64,000 nucleotides of DNA from Bacteroides intestinalis DSM 17393 (GCF_000172175.1 NZ_ABJL02000008.1:372001-436000), one strand, 5' to 3'. Shown: positions 24,999-33,816, numbered from the stretch's first letter. The notes: generated by a model from the sequence alone, not told the origin. Numbers and translations: made by a program.

Positions 24999-26777
24999 AT
25001 GAGAACGATTAACCGGATTTTCTGCTCCTTACTGCTCGCCGGTGCATGCAGTCTCGGAGCAATTGCACAAGAGAACCAGTCATATTTTCTGCATACCATT
25101 GAAAAAGGGCAAAGCCTTTATTCCATATCCAGTATGTACGGTGTCACACAGTCGGACATCGTGAAGTTGAATCCAGGAAGCGATGAAAAAATATTTGTAG
25201 GACGCACTTTACGCATTCCACGCACCGCTGCCAATACTCAGACAGAAACTTTCCATACTATAGCCCAAGGTGAAACCTTGTATAGGCTGACCGTTAAATA
25301 TGGTATATCCGCCAAAGCTATTTGTGATGCCAACCCCGGACTGAGTGCTGAGAATTTTCGCATCGGACAGGTAATACGCATACCTTCCGTCAGCGAAGCA
25401 GGTATAATTACTACGGAAACCGTTAATGAGCCTGCAATTCCCTTAATTCAGGGACCTGTACAATCTCGTTGCCGGGATATGCACAAAGTTAAGCGGAAAG
25501 AAACTGTTTACAGTATCAGTCGTGAGTATGGTATTTCCGAAGCAGAACTGATAGCAGCCAATCCGGAATTGAAAGGTGAAAACAAAATAAAGAAAGGTAC
25601 TTTCCTCTGTATTCCTTATCCTACTGCGCAAGTAGAGAAGCCTACCCAGCCACAGGTAGTGCCCAGTGACACCCAATTATTCAGTGAGAACAAGAAAACA
25701 ACAGAACGTTTCAGTACGATTAAAGCTGCCTTGATTCTTCCTTTCCTGGATGTTTCCAAGAGCGAGGCTGCCCGTGTGATAGAATATTATGAAGGCTTCC
25801 TCATGGCAGTAGACAGTTTGAAACGCAGCGGAGTTTCCATTGATTTGTACGCTTATAATTCCGGTCCTGAAAATGCTTCTCTGAATCCGATCCTCTCCAA
25901 AAAGGAGATGAAGGATATGGATATTATTTTCGGTCCGTTATATCCACAACAAGTCAAGCCACTGGCTGATTTCGCCCAGAAAAATGATATTCGGCTCGTG
26001 GTACCATTCTCATCAAAAGATAACAGTGTATTCCGCAACCCTGCCATCTATCAGATTAACACTCCCCAGTCATATCTTTACTCAGAAGTATATGACCACT
26101 TCGTTCGCCAATTCCCGAATGCCAATGTCATCTTTATAGAGGCCAGTACAGGCACAAAAGATAAAGCCGAATTTATCAAAGGATTAAAGGATGAACTAAA
26201 GAATCGCTCTATCCCAATGAAATCCCTGAAAGAGGATGCAACGGTAGAATCCCTGAAAACAGTGTTACGCTCTGATCGGGAAAATATATTCATCCCTACA
26301 TCGGGAAGCAATGTGACTCTGATAAAAATACTACCTCAACTCACCCTATTGGTTCGTGAGAATCCGGAAAGTAACATCCATCTGTTTGGTTATCCGGAAT
26401 GGCAAACCTACACCAAGGATCACTTAGAAACCTTCTTTGAACTGGATACTTACTTCTATTCATCATTCTATACCAACAATTTGTTACCTGCGGCTATCAG
26501 CTTCACCAAGAACTACCGCAGATGGTATGGTAAAGAGATGGATGAGCGTTACCCCAAATATGGAATGTTAGGCTTTGATACCGGTTATTTCTTCCTGAAA
26601 GGCTTATCACGCTATGGTTCCGAGTTAGAGAAAAATATGCAACTCATGGATCTGGTGCCTATTCAAACCGGATTCAAGTTCCAACGCGTAAACAATTGGG
26701 GTGGCTTCATCAACAAGAAAGTATTCTTTGTACGCTTCACCAAAAATTATGAATTGGTGAAACTGGATTATGATTGA
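24999..26777 (+). CDS. LysM-repeat protein with periplasmic-binding-like C-terminal domain
   Basis: Exported protein of 592 residues. ATG at 24999 begins a signal peptide (MRTINRIFCSLLLAGACSLGAIAQ); an earlier in-frame start overlaps the promoter. Three LysM repeats follow at about 29-73 (TIEKGQSLYSISSMYGV), 84-127 (TIAQGETLYRLTVKYGI) and 160-207 (VKRKETVYSISREYGI), which bind peptidoglycan glycan strands. From about 240 to the end lies a type I periplasmic-binding-like fold (ALILPFLD, EYYEGFLMAVDSL, DIIFGPLYPQQVKPLADFAQK, YGMLGFDTGYFFLKGL). This architecture is common in Bacteroidota and its ligand is unknown. Followed 27 bases later by a PorT-like barrel gene. Confidence 0.9.
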   Translation: MRTINRIFCSLLLAGACSLGAIAQENQSYFLHTIEKGQSLYSISSMYGVTQSDIVKLNPGSDEKIFVGRTLRIPRTAANTQTETFHTIAQGETLYRLTVKYGISAKAICDANPGLSAENFRIGQVIRIPSVSEAGIITTETVNEPAIPLIQGPVQSRCRDMHKVKRKETVYSISREYGISEAELIAANPELKGENKIKKGTFLCIPYPTAQVEKPTQPQVVPSDTQLFSENKKTTERFSTIKAALILPFLDVSKSEAARVIEYYEGFLMAVDSLKRSGVSIDLYAYNSGPENASLNPILSKKEMKDMDIIFGPLYPQQVKPLADFAQKNDIRLVVPFSSKDNSVFRNPAIYQINTPQSYLYSEVYDHFVRQFPNANVIFIEASTGTKDKAEFIKGLKDELKNRSIPMKSLKEDATVESLKTVLRSDRENIFIPTSGSNVTLIKILPQLTLLVRENPESNIHLFGYPEWQTYTKDHLETFFELDTYFYSSFYTNNLLPAAISFTKNYRRWYGKEMDERYPKYGMLGFDTGYFFLKGLSRYGSELEKNMQLMDLVPIQTGFKFQRVNNWGGFINKKVFFVRFTKNYELVKLDYD

Positions 26778-26804
26778 TAACAGAAGGTTTTAAACTCAAA
26801 GACA

Positions 26805-27485
26805 ATGAAGATAAAAAGCATTATAGGAGCCGTCCTGCTACTTACCGTATGGGCTTTGCCCGGCAGTGCACAGATAGGCGAACAACGCCATAACTTAGCA
26901 GTAGGTTTCAACGGCGGTATCAATATCAATAGCGTCAGCTTCTCTCCTACTGTCCGGCAAAAAAACCTGATGGGCATCAATGGCGGTCTGACAATGCGCT
27001 ATATCTCTGAAAAGTACTTCAGTATGATTTGCGGTGCGCAAGTGGAATTAAATTTCTCACAACATGGCTGGAGCGAATTTGATGAAGATCACCCTGAACT
27101 GGAATATACGCGTACAATGAATTATGTGGAAATCCCGCTTCTGGCACATTTGGCTTTTGGTAAAGACCGTGGAGTACAATTTTTTATCCATGCAGGTCCA
27201 CAAATAGGCTTCTTTATTAGCGATACCAGAAAGAAAAACGATGCGTGGGAAAATTTCACAACCCCGGAACAGCATGATAAGGATGTGGAAAATAAATTCG
27301 ATTATGGTATTACGGGAGGGGCAGGACTGGAGCTACGTACTAAAGCCGGAAATTTCCTCGTGGAAGGAAGATATTATTATGCCTTATCCGACTTTTATAA
27401 GAGTACCAAGAAAGACTATTTCTCACGTTCGGCACATGGCACTATAGTGACTAAGATAACTTACCTGTTCGATCTCAAGAAATAA
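26805..27485 (+). CDS. PorT-family outer-membrane beta-barrel protein
   Basis: Exported protein of 226 residues: signal peptide ending LPGSAQ at about 22, then alternating hydrophobic beta strands typical of an eight-stranded barrel (VGFNGGININSVSF, MGINGGLTMRYISEKYFSMICGAQVELNF, YVEIPLLAHLAFG, FFIHAGPQIGFF, GAGLELRTKAGNFLVEGRYYYALSDFY), ending in an aromatic-rich strand. The YVEIPLL motif is diagnostic of the PorT-like group. Probably cotranscribed with the LysM protein, suggesting a joint role at the envelope. Ends 4 bases before a very long palindrome. Confidence 0.85.
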   Translation: MKIKSIIGAVLLLTVWALPGSAQIGEQRHNLAVGFNGGININSVSFSPTVRQKNLMGINGGLTMRYISEKYFSMICGAQVELNFSQHGWSEFDEDHPELEYTRTMNYVEIPLLAHLAFGKDRGVQFFIHAGPQIGFFISDTRKKNDAWENFTTPEQHDKDVENKFDYGITGGAGLELRTKAGNFLVEGRYYYALSDFYKSTKKDYFSRSAHGTIVTKITYLFDLKK

Positions 27486-27489
27486 TTCT

Positions 27490-27563
27490 AAGATATAAAT
27501 AACAGAAAGCGCCCCGGAACTTTTATATAAAAGTCCCGGGGCGCTTTCTGTTATTTATATCTT
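27490..27563. terminator. 74-bp near-perfect palindrome, bidirectional terminator
   Basis: The arms 27490-27517 and 27536-27563 are perfectly complementary over 28 bases, with a GCGCCCCGG core. The interior contains a second perfect palindrome (ACTTTTATATAAAAGT, 27519-27534), so only one base pair is mismatched over the whole stretch. It fills the gap between two converging genes exactly: 4 bases from one stop codon and directly abutting the other. T/A-rich outer arms serve both directions. Confidence 0.85.
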
Positions 27564-28022
27564 TTATCTCAATCGGTCAGCTGCTTTCACCATTACCTCA
27601 TCACGATAGATAGCACGGAAAGACAGATAATTTAAAATGACAGAAATAGCAGGAAGGCAAAGTGCCCAACCTAACTGGAAAGTCATTGCATCCAAATCAT
27701 CTTTCAGCATAAACATAAATACAAAAAATGCTGCATAATACCCGATCAATAAAATACTATTAAATACCGTCATACGAACCTGCAGCATTCGGTTACGAAA
27801 GAGAAAGATAGTACAGAATGCCACGACTGTACTTAAGAATAAAATTCCGAATAAGCCCCACGTAGATTGAAAGGTATCTTCCGTCAGCGTCACACCCAAC
27901 GGCTTAAAAATATATGCAGTCACTCCGTCTGAAGCAATAAACTGTCCTACAGGCAAACACATGGCAGCTATCAGCAAGCCTGTCACTATTAATAAATAAA
28001 TAGATTGAATACGTTGTATCAT
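27564..28022 (-). CDS. DUF4293 membrane protein
   Basis: Small inner-membrane protein of 152 residues with four helices. It starts with MIQRIQSIYLLIVTGLLIAAMCLPV and has GLFGILFLSTVVAFCTIFLF and the ending LSFRAIYRDEVMVKAADRLR, characteristic of DUF4293, a family restricted to Bacteroidota and usually found beside rpoZ and bamD as here. Function unknown. Third gene of the bamD-rpoZ-DUF4293 operon; its stop codon directly abuts the 74-bp palindrome. Confidence 0.88.
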   Translation of the reverse strand: MIQRIQSIYLLIVTGLLIAAMCLPVGQFIASDGVTAYIFKPLGVTLTEDTFQSTWGLFGILFLSTVVAFCTIFLFRNRMLQVRMTVFNSILLIGYYAAFFVFMFMLKDDLDAMTFQLGWALCLPAISVILNYLSFRAIYRDEVMVKAADRLR

Positions 28023-28099
28023 TGTTCTTTTCCTTGATTAAAACAACAGAGGTGTGCCCAAGCAAACTTTACCTGAACACACCTCCGTAGTAATTTCAT

Positions 28100-28435
28100 T
28101 TACTGTAATTTTTCTTTTTCCTTAGCCGGGTTACGATAGTAGATCTTACCTTCAACGTACTCCTGCGTTGCAATCAATGTCGGTTTCGGCAATTTCTCAT
28201 AGTAGCGTGAAATTTCAATCTGCTCCCGATTCTCGAACACTTCTTCCAGATTGTCATTATAGGAAGCAAACTCTGCCAGTTTCTTAGAAAGATCATTCTT
28301 GATCTCTACACTGATCTGATTTGCACGCTTACCTATAATAGCTACGGTTTCATACACGTTACCGGTATCTGCACACAACTCCATCATGTCACGGGTAACC
28401 GTGGTGCCAGGAGCATTTGTCTTCTTATAATCCAT
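28100..28435 (-). CDS. rpoZ: RNA polymerase omega subunit, Bacteroidota type
   Basis: Protein of 111 residues matching the Bacteroidota RpoZ/omega-like family. The omega core is readable as NVYETVAIIGKRANQISVEIKNDLSKKLAEFA, in which the KRANQI helix corresponds to the xxRAxQI motif of omega. The C-terminal ending YYEKLPKPTLIATQEYVEGKIYYRNP is typical for the phylum. Omega helps assemble RNA polymerase by holding the beta-prime subunit. Gene gap to bamD is 17 bases and to DUF4293 77 bases. Confidence 0.9.
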   Translation of the reverse strand: MDYKKTNAPGTTVTRDMMELCADTGNVYETVAIIGKRANQISVEIKNDLSKKLAEFASYNDNLEEVFENREQIEISRYYEKLPKPTLIATQEYVEGKIYYRNPAKEKEKLQ

Positions 28436-28452
28436 AAATATCTAAATTAATA

Positions 28453-29277
28453 TTATCCTATATCTGTTTGCTTATCCTCATTCAACATCTTCTCGGAATC
28501 CTTAAATATCTTCTCGGCTTCCTTCATATATTTACTTTCAGGAAACTCATTCTTGAAAGCATAATATTCATCCACCGTTTCACGATAGCGCTCTGCTCTC
28601 TTATCTTCCACACTATAAATGGCCATTTCATATTTGGCACGCAGAATAAGAATAGACAGATCTTCGCGAAGATTCGTATAAGGATAATCCTTCAAAGCAT
28701 TTTGCGCAGTAATCACACAAGACTGATAGTTATTTCCCAAATAGTTACCCAAATTGTAATACATTCTAGCTGAGAGATACTCTTTCATTACCAACTTATC
28801 CTGCAATTTAAATATCATATCCTGAGCTTCATCTTTCTTTGAACTCTGTGGGAAGTATTCCATGAACATCTGCAACTGCTGAATAGCACTGTAAGTACCA
28901 GACTGGTCGAGACGAGGTTCCGGGGTATCCAGATACAATGCCTTACCTGCATGAAAACGTGCCAATTCTGCAAACGTACCACGGGGATATACATTATAAT
29001 ATTGGACAAAACTCTGAGCTGCCGTTTGGTAGTCTTTCTGGTTATAATAGCTCATACCCAGCATGTAGAGGGATTCCTCTGCTTTGTCTGTACCCTTGAG
29101 GATAGCAATTAACTCATTAAGCAACGTTGCTGCACGGTTGTACTGCCCTTTTGCGAAGTAGTTCTTTGCCGCCTCATACTTATATTCATAATCGGTGCTT
29201 TTTAACAGTTTATTGTACTCTCCACACGAGGAGAGCAATATTGCTGCAAGCAAAGTTATTAAGATATTCTTCTTCAT
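28453..29277 (-). CDS. bamD: Outer-membrane assembly lipoprotein BamD
   Basis: Lipoprotein of 274 residues of the BAM complex, which inserts beta-barrel proteins into the outer membrane. Lipobox Cys18 in ILLSSC-GEY, then tetratricopeptide-like helical repeats: YEAAKNYFAKGQYNRAATLLNEL, EESLYMLGMSYYNQKDYQTAAQSFVQYYNVYP, ELARFHAGKALY, and QLQMFMEYFPQSSKKDEAQDMI. First gene of the operon, preceded by one of the best promoters in the window (29300-29330). Confidence 0.95.
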   Translation of the reverse strand: MKKNILITLLAAILLSSCGEYNKLLKSTDYEYKYEAAKNYFAKGQYNRAATLLNELIAILKGTDKAEESLYMLGMSYYNQKDYQTAAQSFVQYYNVYPRGTFAELARFHAGKALYLDTPEPRLDQSGTYSAIQQLQMFMEYFPQSSKKDEAQDMIFKLQDKLVMKEYLSARMYYNLGNYLGNNYQSCVITAQNALKDYPYTNLREDLSILILRAKYEMAIYSVEDKRAERYRETVDEYYAFKNEFPESKYMKEAEKIFKDSEKMLNEDKQTDIG

Positions 29278-29299
29278 TCTTAGCTTTTCAAATAATGTG

Positions 29300-29330
29300 C
29301 AAAGATAAAGGTTCGCATCGAATAAAGCAA
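29300..29330 (-). promoter_or_regulatory. Promoter of bamD-rpoZ-DUF4293
   Basis: On the minus strand: TTG, 20 bases, TATCTTTG; the -7 box lies 22 bases before the bamD ATG. Confidence 0.75.
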
Positions 29331-29428
29331 CGATACGAACCTTAATTTTTCAAAAACCAGACATTGACCGACAAACGCCCGTCTATTCACGACAAAACGG
29401 GATAATGAACGGTCGAAAATAACGGTCA

Positions 29429-29854
29429 TTATAATTTATACAAATCACTTGCTGCAAGCAAGTCCACTTTCTTTTCAGTCAGCACACGGATGCAGTTCTC
29501 CATGTCATTGGGACGGATAATAACATTAGCAGTGTTACCATTAGCAAACGAATACATGTATTCGATGAAAACACCTTCATCGGACAAGAAGCGCAGGACT
29601 TTTGACAATGATCCCGGAATATTGGGACAACTAATGCCTACCACATCCGTCACATTCACTGCAAAATGATTATCTTTCAATGCTTTATATGCCTTATCCG
29701 GTTCAGATACAATGCCACGAAGAATACCAAAATCAGCATTCTCGGCAATACAGAGAGCGGAAAGATTGACACCTTCTTTCGCAAGCACTTCAGTCACTTC
29801 GGTCAGACGGCCAGACTTGTTTTCAAGGAAAATAGAAAGTTGTTTTGCTACCAT
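29429..29854 (-). CDS. Tandem ACT-domain protein
   Basis: Cytoplasmic protein of 141 residues composed of two ACT domains: residues about 1-65 (KQLSIFLENKSGRLTEVTEVLAKEGVNLSALCI) and about 70-141 (GISCPNIPGSLSKVLRFLSDEGVFIEYMYSF). ACT domains bind amino acids and regulate enzymes. This stand-alone type is regularly paired with phenylacetate-CoA ligase in Bacteroidota, as here (paaK ends 96 bases upstream), suggesting regulation of aryl-acid activation by an amino acid. Confidence 0.9.
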   Translation of the reverse strand: MVAKQLSIFLENKSGRLTEVTEVLAKEGVNLSALCIAENADFGILRGIVSEPDKAYKALKDNHFAVNVTDVVGISCPNIPGSLSKVLRFLSDEGVFIEYMYSFANGNTANVIIRPNDMENCIRVLTEKKVDLLAASDLYKL

Positions 29855-29867
29855 GATCTTAATTATT

Positions 29868-29895
29868 AATGATGAATGATGAATGATGAATGATA
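29868..29895. repeat. Four tandem copies of a 7-bp unit (AATGATG)
   Basis: Units at 29868, 29875, 29882 and 29889, the last with one change. They lie in the 96-base paaK-ACT gap, followed by an AT-only stretch with internal symmetry (about 29918-29952). Confidence 0.8.
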
Positions 29896-29950
29896 AATTA
29901 CGGACATCCCACAGGAAATTAATAATTTATAATTCATAATTTATAATTAA

Positions 29951-31249
29951 TTAAAGTTTCCGATTATCAATCACCCGTTTAGCTTTACCAACACTGCGTT
30001 CAATGCTGCGAGGTTCTACTAGGCGTACATCTACTCCCAGCCCAAGCACGCTTTGCAGGCGAGCTGCTAATTTCTTCTTTAACGCCAGCATCTTGTTAAT
30101 TTCATCCGAATAGTATTCCGGGCGTACTTCAACCTGCAACTCCATAGTATCAGTATTGTTCTTACGGTCTACAATCAGAAGGTAATGCGGCTCAAATTCC
30201 GGCATTTCAAGGATAACGGATTCTATCTGAGTCGGGAATACATTGACTCCACGAATGATAAGCATATCATCACTACGACCAAGGATGCGATCCATACGAA
30301 CAAGCGTACGTCCACAAGTACATTTGTCATAATGCAGGGCGGTTAGGTCCTTGGTACGATAACGCAACAAAGGCATCCCTTCTTTAGTCAGATGCGTAAA
30401 AACCAGTTCACCCGTTTCACCCGGAGCCACAGGTTCCAATGTACTCGGATTGATGATTTCAGGAAAATAATGATCTTCATTAAGGTGAGTGCCATGCTGG
30501 CATTCACACTCATAGCCCACACCAGGACCTGCTATTTCACTCAGTCCATATATGTCATAGGCTTTTATACCTAATTTTTCTTCAATTTCATTACGCATGT
30601 TCTCTGTCCAGGGTTCTGCACCGAAAGCACCAATCTTCAACCTGAACTCTTCGCGTGGAAGACCGGAGTCTTTAATGGCATCCGCTAGATAAAGAGCATA
30701 AGAAGGAGTACAGCAAAGTACTGTAGAACCGAAATCATGCATTAAAGTAATCTGCTTCTCTGTGTTACCACTTGACATCGGAATAACAGAAGCACCTATG
30801 TTCTCCGCACCTGCATGTGCACCCAGACCACCGGTAAACAAGCCATATCCGTAAGCCACATGAAAAAAGTCGGAACTATCTGCACCATAAGCTGTAAATG
30901 CACGTGAAAGGCATTCTGTCCAGGAAGACAGGTCCTTACGGGTGTATCCCACTACAGTAGGTTTTCCTGTGGTACCGGACGAGGCATGGATACGTACGAT
31001 CTGGCTCATAGGTACAGCACAAAGTCCGAAAGGATAATTATCGCGCAAGTCGTATTTTGTAGTAAAAGGAAGTTTTACGATGTCGTCTATACTGTTAATA
31101 TCGTCCGGAGTAATTCCCAGTTCCTGCATTTTTTTACGGTAGAAAGGAGTGTTGTGATAAACATGCTCCACAATCTTTTTGAGGCGAATGCTCTGGATTT
31201 TGCGAAGGCTTTCACGATCCATACATTCGATGCTTTCATTCCAAATCAT
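29951..31249 (-). CDS. paaK: Phenylacetate-CoA ligase
   Basis: AMP-forming aryl-acid CoA ligase of 432 residues, the usual length. Motifs: phosphate-binding SSGTTGKPTVVGYT, the middle YGLSEIAGPGVGYEC adenylate site, RYRTKDLTALH and LGRSDDMLIIRGVNVFPTQIE, plus the C-terminal lid domain ending SVGKAKRVIDNRK. In gut Bacteroides this enzyme acts in metabolism of phenylacetate or indoleacetate from aromatic amino acids, usually with indolepyruvate:ferredoxin oxidoreductase, which is not present in this window. It is followed by the tandem ACT protein. Confidence 0.93.
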   Translation of the reverse strand: MIWNESIECMDRESLRKIQSIRLKKIVEHVYHNTPFYRKKMQELGITPDDINSIDDIVKLPFTTKYDLRDNYPFGLCAVPMSQIVRIHASSGTTGKPTVVGYTRKDLSSWTECLSRAFTAYGADSSDFFHVAYGYGLFTGGLGAHAGAENIGASVIPMSSGNTEKQITLMHDFGSTVLCCTPSYALYLADAIKDSGLPREEFRLKIGAFGAEPWTENMRNEIEEKLGIKAYDIYGLSEIAGPGVGYECECQHGTHLNEDHYFPEIINPSTLEPVAPGETGELVFTHLTKEGMPLLRYRTKDLTALHYDKCTCGRTLVRMDRILGRSDDMLIIRGVNVFPTQIESVILEMPEFEPHYLLIVDRKNNTDTMELQVEVRPEYYSDEINKMLALKKKLAARLQSVLGLGVDVRLVEPRSIERSVGKAKRVIDNRKL

Positions 31250-31364
31250 GTCTTTGTTGTATTACATTGATGGTTATTATTAATTCTTATTTCCTGCAAA
31301 GGAATAAAAAAATTTTGTTTATCTCAAGTATTTTCCCGAATATTGCCGTCCATAAGGAGAGAAA

Positions 31365-33413
31365 ATGAATAAATTTGAATTAACATCCGCCTATAAGCCA
31401 ACCGGAGATCAGCCGGAAGCTATTGCAGAGCTCACTGAGGGCGTACTTCAGGGGGTTCCTGCACAAACATTACTTGGTGTCACCGGTTCGGGAAAGACGT
31501 TCACCATAGCCAACGTGATTGCCAATATCAATAAACCAACGTTAATATTGAGCCATAACAAAACATTGGCAGCGCAACTTTACAGTGAGTTTAAAGCTTT
31601 CTTCCCCAATAATGCTGTAGAGTATTACGTTTCTTATTATGATTATTACCAACCCGAAGCTTATTTGCCGTCTTCGGATACCTATATAGAAAAAGACCTT
31701 GCCATCAATGATGAGATAGACAAACTGCGGCTTGCAGCCACCTCTTCCCTACTTTCAGGTCGGAAAGATGTAGTGGTAGTGTCTTCTGTATCTTGTATAT
31801 ACGGTATGGGAAATCCGTCGGATTTCTATGAGAATGTGATAGAAGTACAACAAGGAAAGGCATTCAGCCGGAATGTTTTCCTGCGTCGTCTGGTAGACAG
31901 CCTCTATGTACGCAATGATATTGATCTGAACCGCGGAAACTTCCGTGTGAAGGGAGATACAGTAGACATCTATCTGGCTTATGCAGATAATCTGCTACGC
32001 ATTATTTTTTGGGGAGATGAAATAGATAGTATTGAAGAAGTCGATCCGATAAGCGGTGTAACTATCGCTCGTTTCGACACATACAAAATATATCCGGCCA
32101 ACCTCTTCATGACTTCCAAAGAGGCCACCCTGCGAGCTATCCATGAGATAGAAGATGATCTGCATAAGCAGGTGCAATGGTTTGAAAGTGAAGGACGTCC
32201 CTTTGAAGCAAAGCGCCTCCAGGAACGGGTGACATACGATATGGAAATGATACGCGAATTAGGTCATTGCTCTGGTATTGAAAACTATTCGCGCTACTTT
32301 GACGGCCGTAGTGCCGGTAGCCGTCCCTATTGTTTATTGGACTTCTTTCCGGAAGACTTTCTGATCGTTATAGATGAAAGCCATGTGAGTGTACCTCAAA
32401 TACGTGCCATGTATGGTGGTGATCGTGCCCGTAAAATCAACCTTGTAGAATATGGTTTCCGCCTTCCGGCTGCCATGGACAATCGTCCGTTGAAATTTGA
32501 GGAGTTTGAGGAGATGGCAAAACAAGTAATCTATGTAAGCGCCACACCTGCCGATTATGAATTGATTCAGTCGGAAGGCGTTGTTGTGGAACAGGTTATT
32601 CGCCCTACAGGCTTGCTGGATCCGATTATCGAAGTACGTCCCAGCCACAATCAAATAGACGACCTCATGGAGGAAATCCAGATTCGCATCGAAAAGAATG
32701 AACGTACGCTGGTTACTACGCTTACTAAGCGCATGGCAGAAGAATTAACGGAATTCCTGCTGAATAACAATGTGAAGTGTAACTATATCCATAGCGATGT
32801 AGATACATTGGAACGCGTAAAGATTATGAGCGATTTGCGTGAAGGGTTATACGATGTCCTTATTGGTGTCAATCTGTTGCGTGAAGGATTAGACCTGCCG
32901 GAAGTCTCACTCGTGGCAATTCTCGATGCAGACAAGGAAGGTTTCCTACGCTCACACCGCTCACTGACGCAGACTGCCGGACGTGCCGCCCGAAATGTAA
33001 ACGGTATGGTTATCATGTATGCCGACCGTATCACAGAAAGCATGCAATTGACGATTGACGAAACCAACCGTCGCCGTGAAAAGCAACTAAAATATAATGA
33101 GGAATATGGTATCACTCCCCAACAAATCAAAAAGGCAAAGAACCTCAATGTATTTGCACCCAATACTGCACTGGAAAATGGCTTTACCGAAAAAGGGACA
33201 ACCACTCCCCGTCCCTATGTCGAGCAAGAAAGTTCCGCCAGCATTGCTGCTGACCCTATTGTGCAATACATGTCCCGTCCGCAACTGGAAAAGAGTATCG
33301 AACGTACCAGAAAACTCATGCAGGAGGCTGCCAAGAAGCTCGACTTCATCGAAGCAGCACAATATCGGGACGAATTGCTGAAAATGGAGGATCTGTTGAA
33401 AGAGAAAACATAA
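31365..33413 (+). CDS. uvrB: Excinuclease ABC subunit B
   Basis: Helicase-like core of nucleotide excision repair, 682 residues. Walker A is GVTGSGKTFT near 38-47; the beta-hairpin YYVSYYDYYQPEAYLP that clamps DNA near 90-105, motif IDESHVSVPQ, and motif VI HRSLTQTAGRAARN are all present. The C-terminal UVR motif that contacts UvrC lies at about 640-678 (RKLMQEAAKKLDFIEAAQYRDEL). An AAGGAG site lies 7 bases before the start, unusual for this genome. A gap of 115 bases separates it from the divergent paaK. Confidence 0.98.
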   Translation: MNKFELTSAYKPTGDQPEAIAELTEGVLQGVPAQTLLGVTGSGKTFTIANVIANINKPTLILSHNKTLAAQLYSEFKAFFPNNAVEYYVSYYDYYQPEAYLPSSDTYIEKDLAINDEIDKLRLAATSSLLSGRKDVVVVSSVSCIYGMGNPSDFYENVIEVQQGKAFSRNVFLRRLVDSLYVRNDIDLNRGNFRVKGDTVDIYLAYADNLLRIIFWGDEIDSIEEVDPISGVTIARFDTYKIYPANLFMTSKEATLRAIHEIEDDLHKQVQWFESEGRPFEAKRLQERVTYDMEMIRELGHCSGIENYSRYFDGRSAGSRPYCLLDFFPEDFLIVIDESHVSVPQIRAMYGGDRARKINLVEYGFRLPAAMDNRPLKFEEFEEMAKQVIYVSATPADYELIQSEGVVVEQVIRPTGLLDPIIEVRPSHNQIDDLMEEIQIRIEKNERTLVTTLTKRMAEELTEFLLNNNVKCNYIHSDVDTLERVKIMSDLREGLYDVLIGVNLLREGLDLPEVSLVAILDADKEGFLRSHRSLTQTAGRAARNVNGMVIMYADRITESMQLTIDETNRRREKQLKYNEEYGITPQQIKKAKNLNVFAPNTALENGFTEKGTTTPRPYVEQESSASIAADPIVQYMSRPQLEKSIERTRKLMQEAAKKLDFIEAAQYRDELLKMEDLLKEKT

Positions 33414-33632
33414 CACATCTGTGTTGCTTTCTCTCTTCCCTCCTATCCGAACCGTGCCAAATCCGTATTCGCTCCGTATCTATACGCTTGGACTTGGTAC
33501 GGACTTGATACGGTGTTGGTACGGAGTTGGTAGGTAGAAGATAAAAGAGACTTTCATTTTCCTTAAAATAAATAGAATCAGAAGTCGTTTTGGCTAATAA
33601 GTGTTATAAAACATACTTTTTCTTTTGGATAA
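33414..33632. other. Intergenic spacer after uvrB
   Basis: Contains an 11-bp imperfect triple repeat (33496-33528) and no coding signal. A weak short hairpin (AACACA/TGTGTT) overlaps the uvrB stop and may terminate it. Confidence 0.5.
33496..33528. repeat. Imperfect 11-bp triple repeat
   Basis: Three consecutive units, GGTACGGACTT, GATACGGTGTT and GGTACGGAGTT, sharing the TACGG core, followed by a partial fourth (GGTAGG). Confidence 0.75.
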
Positions 33633-33663
33633 TTTGCAAGTATTCCAAAAGTCCGTATCTTTG
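33633..33663 (+). promoter_or_regulatory. Consensus promoter of a short transcript
   Basis: TTTG, 19 bases, TATCTTTG: a full match to the Bacteroides consensus. Transcription should start near 33670. Confidence 0.75.
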
Positions 33664-33669
33664 CAATGT

Positions 33670-33730
33670 GTTTTTCATAGTATTAGATTTAAGGTTAACA
33701 AAGGTTGGAGTACAGCGGTACTCCTTTTTT
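33670..33730 (+). ncRNA. Candidate 60-nt small RNA or leader upstream of the addAB-like genes
   Basis: A consensus promoter is followed after about 40 bases by an intrinsic terminator. The transcript has no start codon with a useful frame. It could be a stand-alone small RNA, or the leader of the downstream helicase gene with early termination (attenuation); a second -7-like element at 33809 would let the helicase gene be expressed independently. Confidence 0.45.
33707..33730 (+). terminator. Intrinsic terminator of the 60-nt candidate RNA
   Basis: Stem GGAGTAC and complement GTACTCC (33707-33713 and 33718-33724), loop AGCG, then six T. Confidence 0.8.
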
Positions 33731-33808
33731 ATGTCCATCCCCCTCAAGTGAGTCAAAATTAATAGATAGAATTGCCACAGACATACCCTATAATTCATGC
33801 TTTTTACG

Positions 33809-33816
33809 TATGTTTG
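33809..33816 (+). promoter_or_regulatory. -7-like element (TATGTTTG) before the addA-like gene
   Basis: Exact TAnnTTTG, 28 bases before the ATG at 33844, but without a TTG at the expected distance. Confidence 0.4.
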
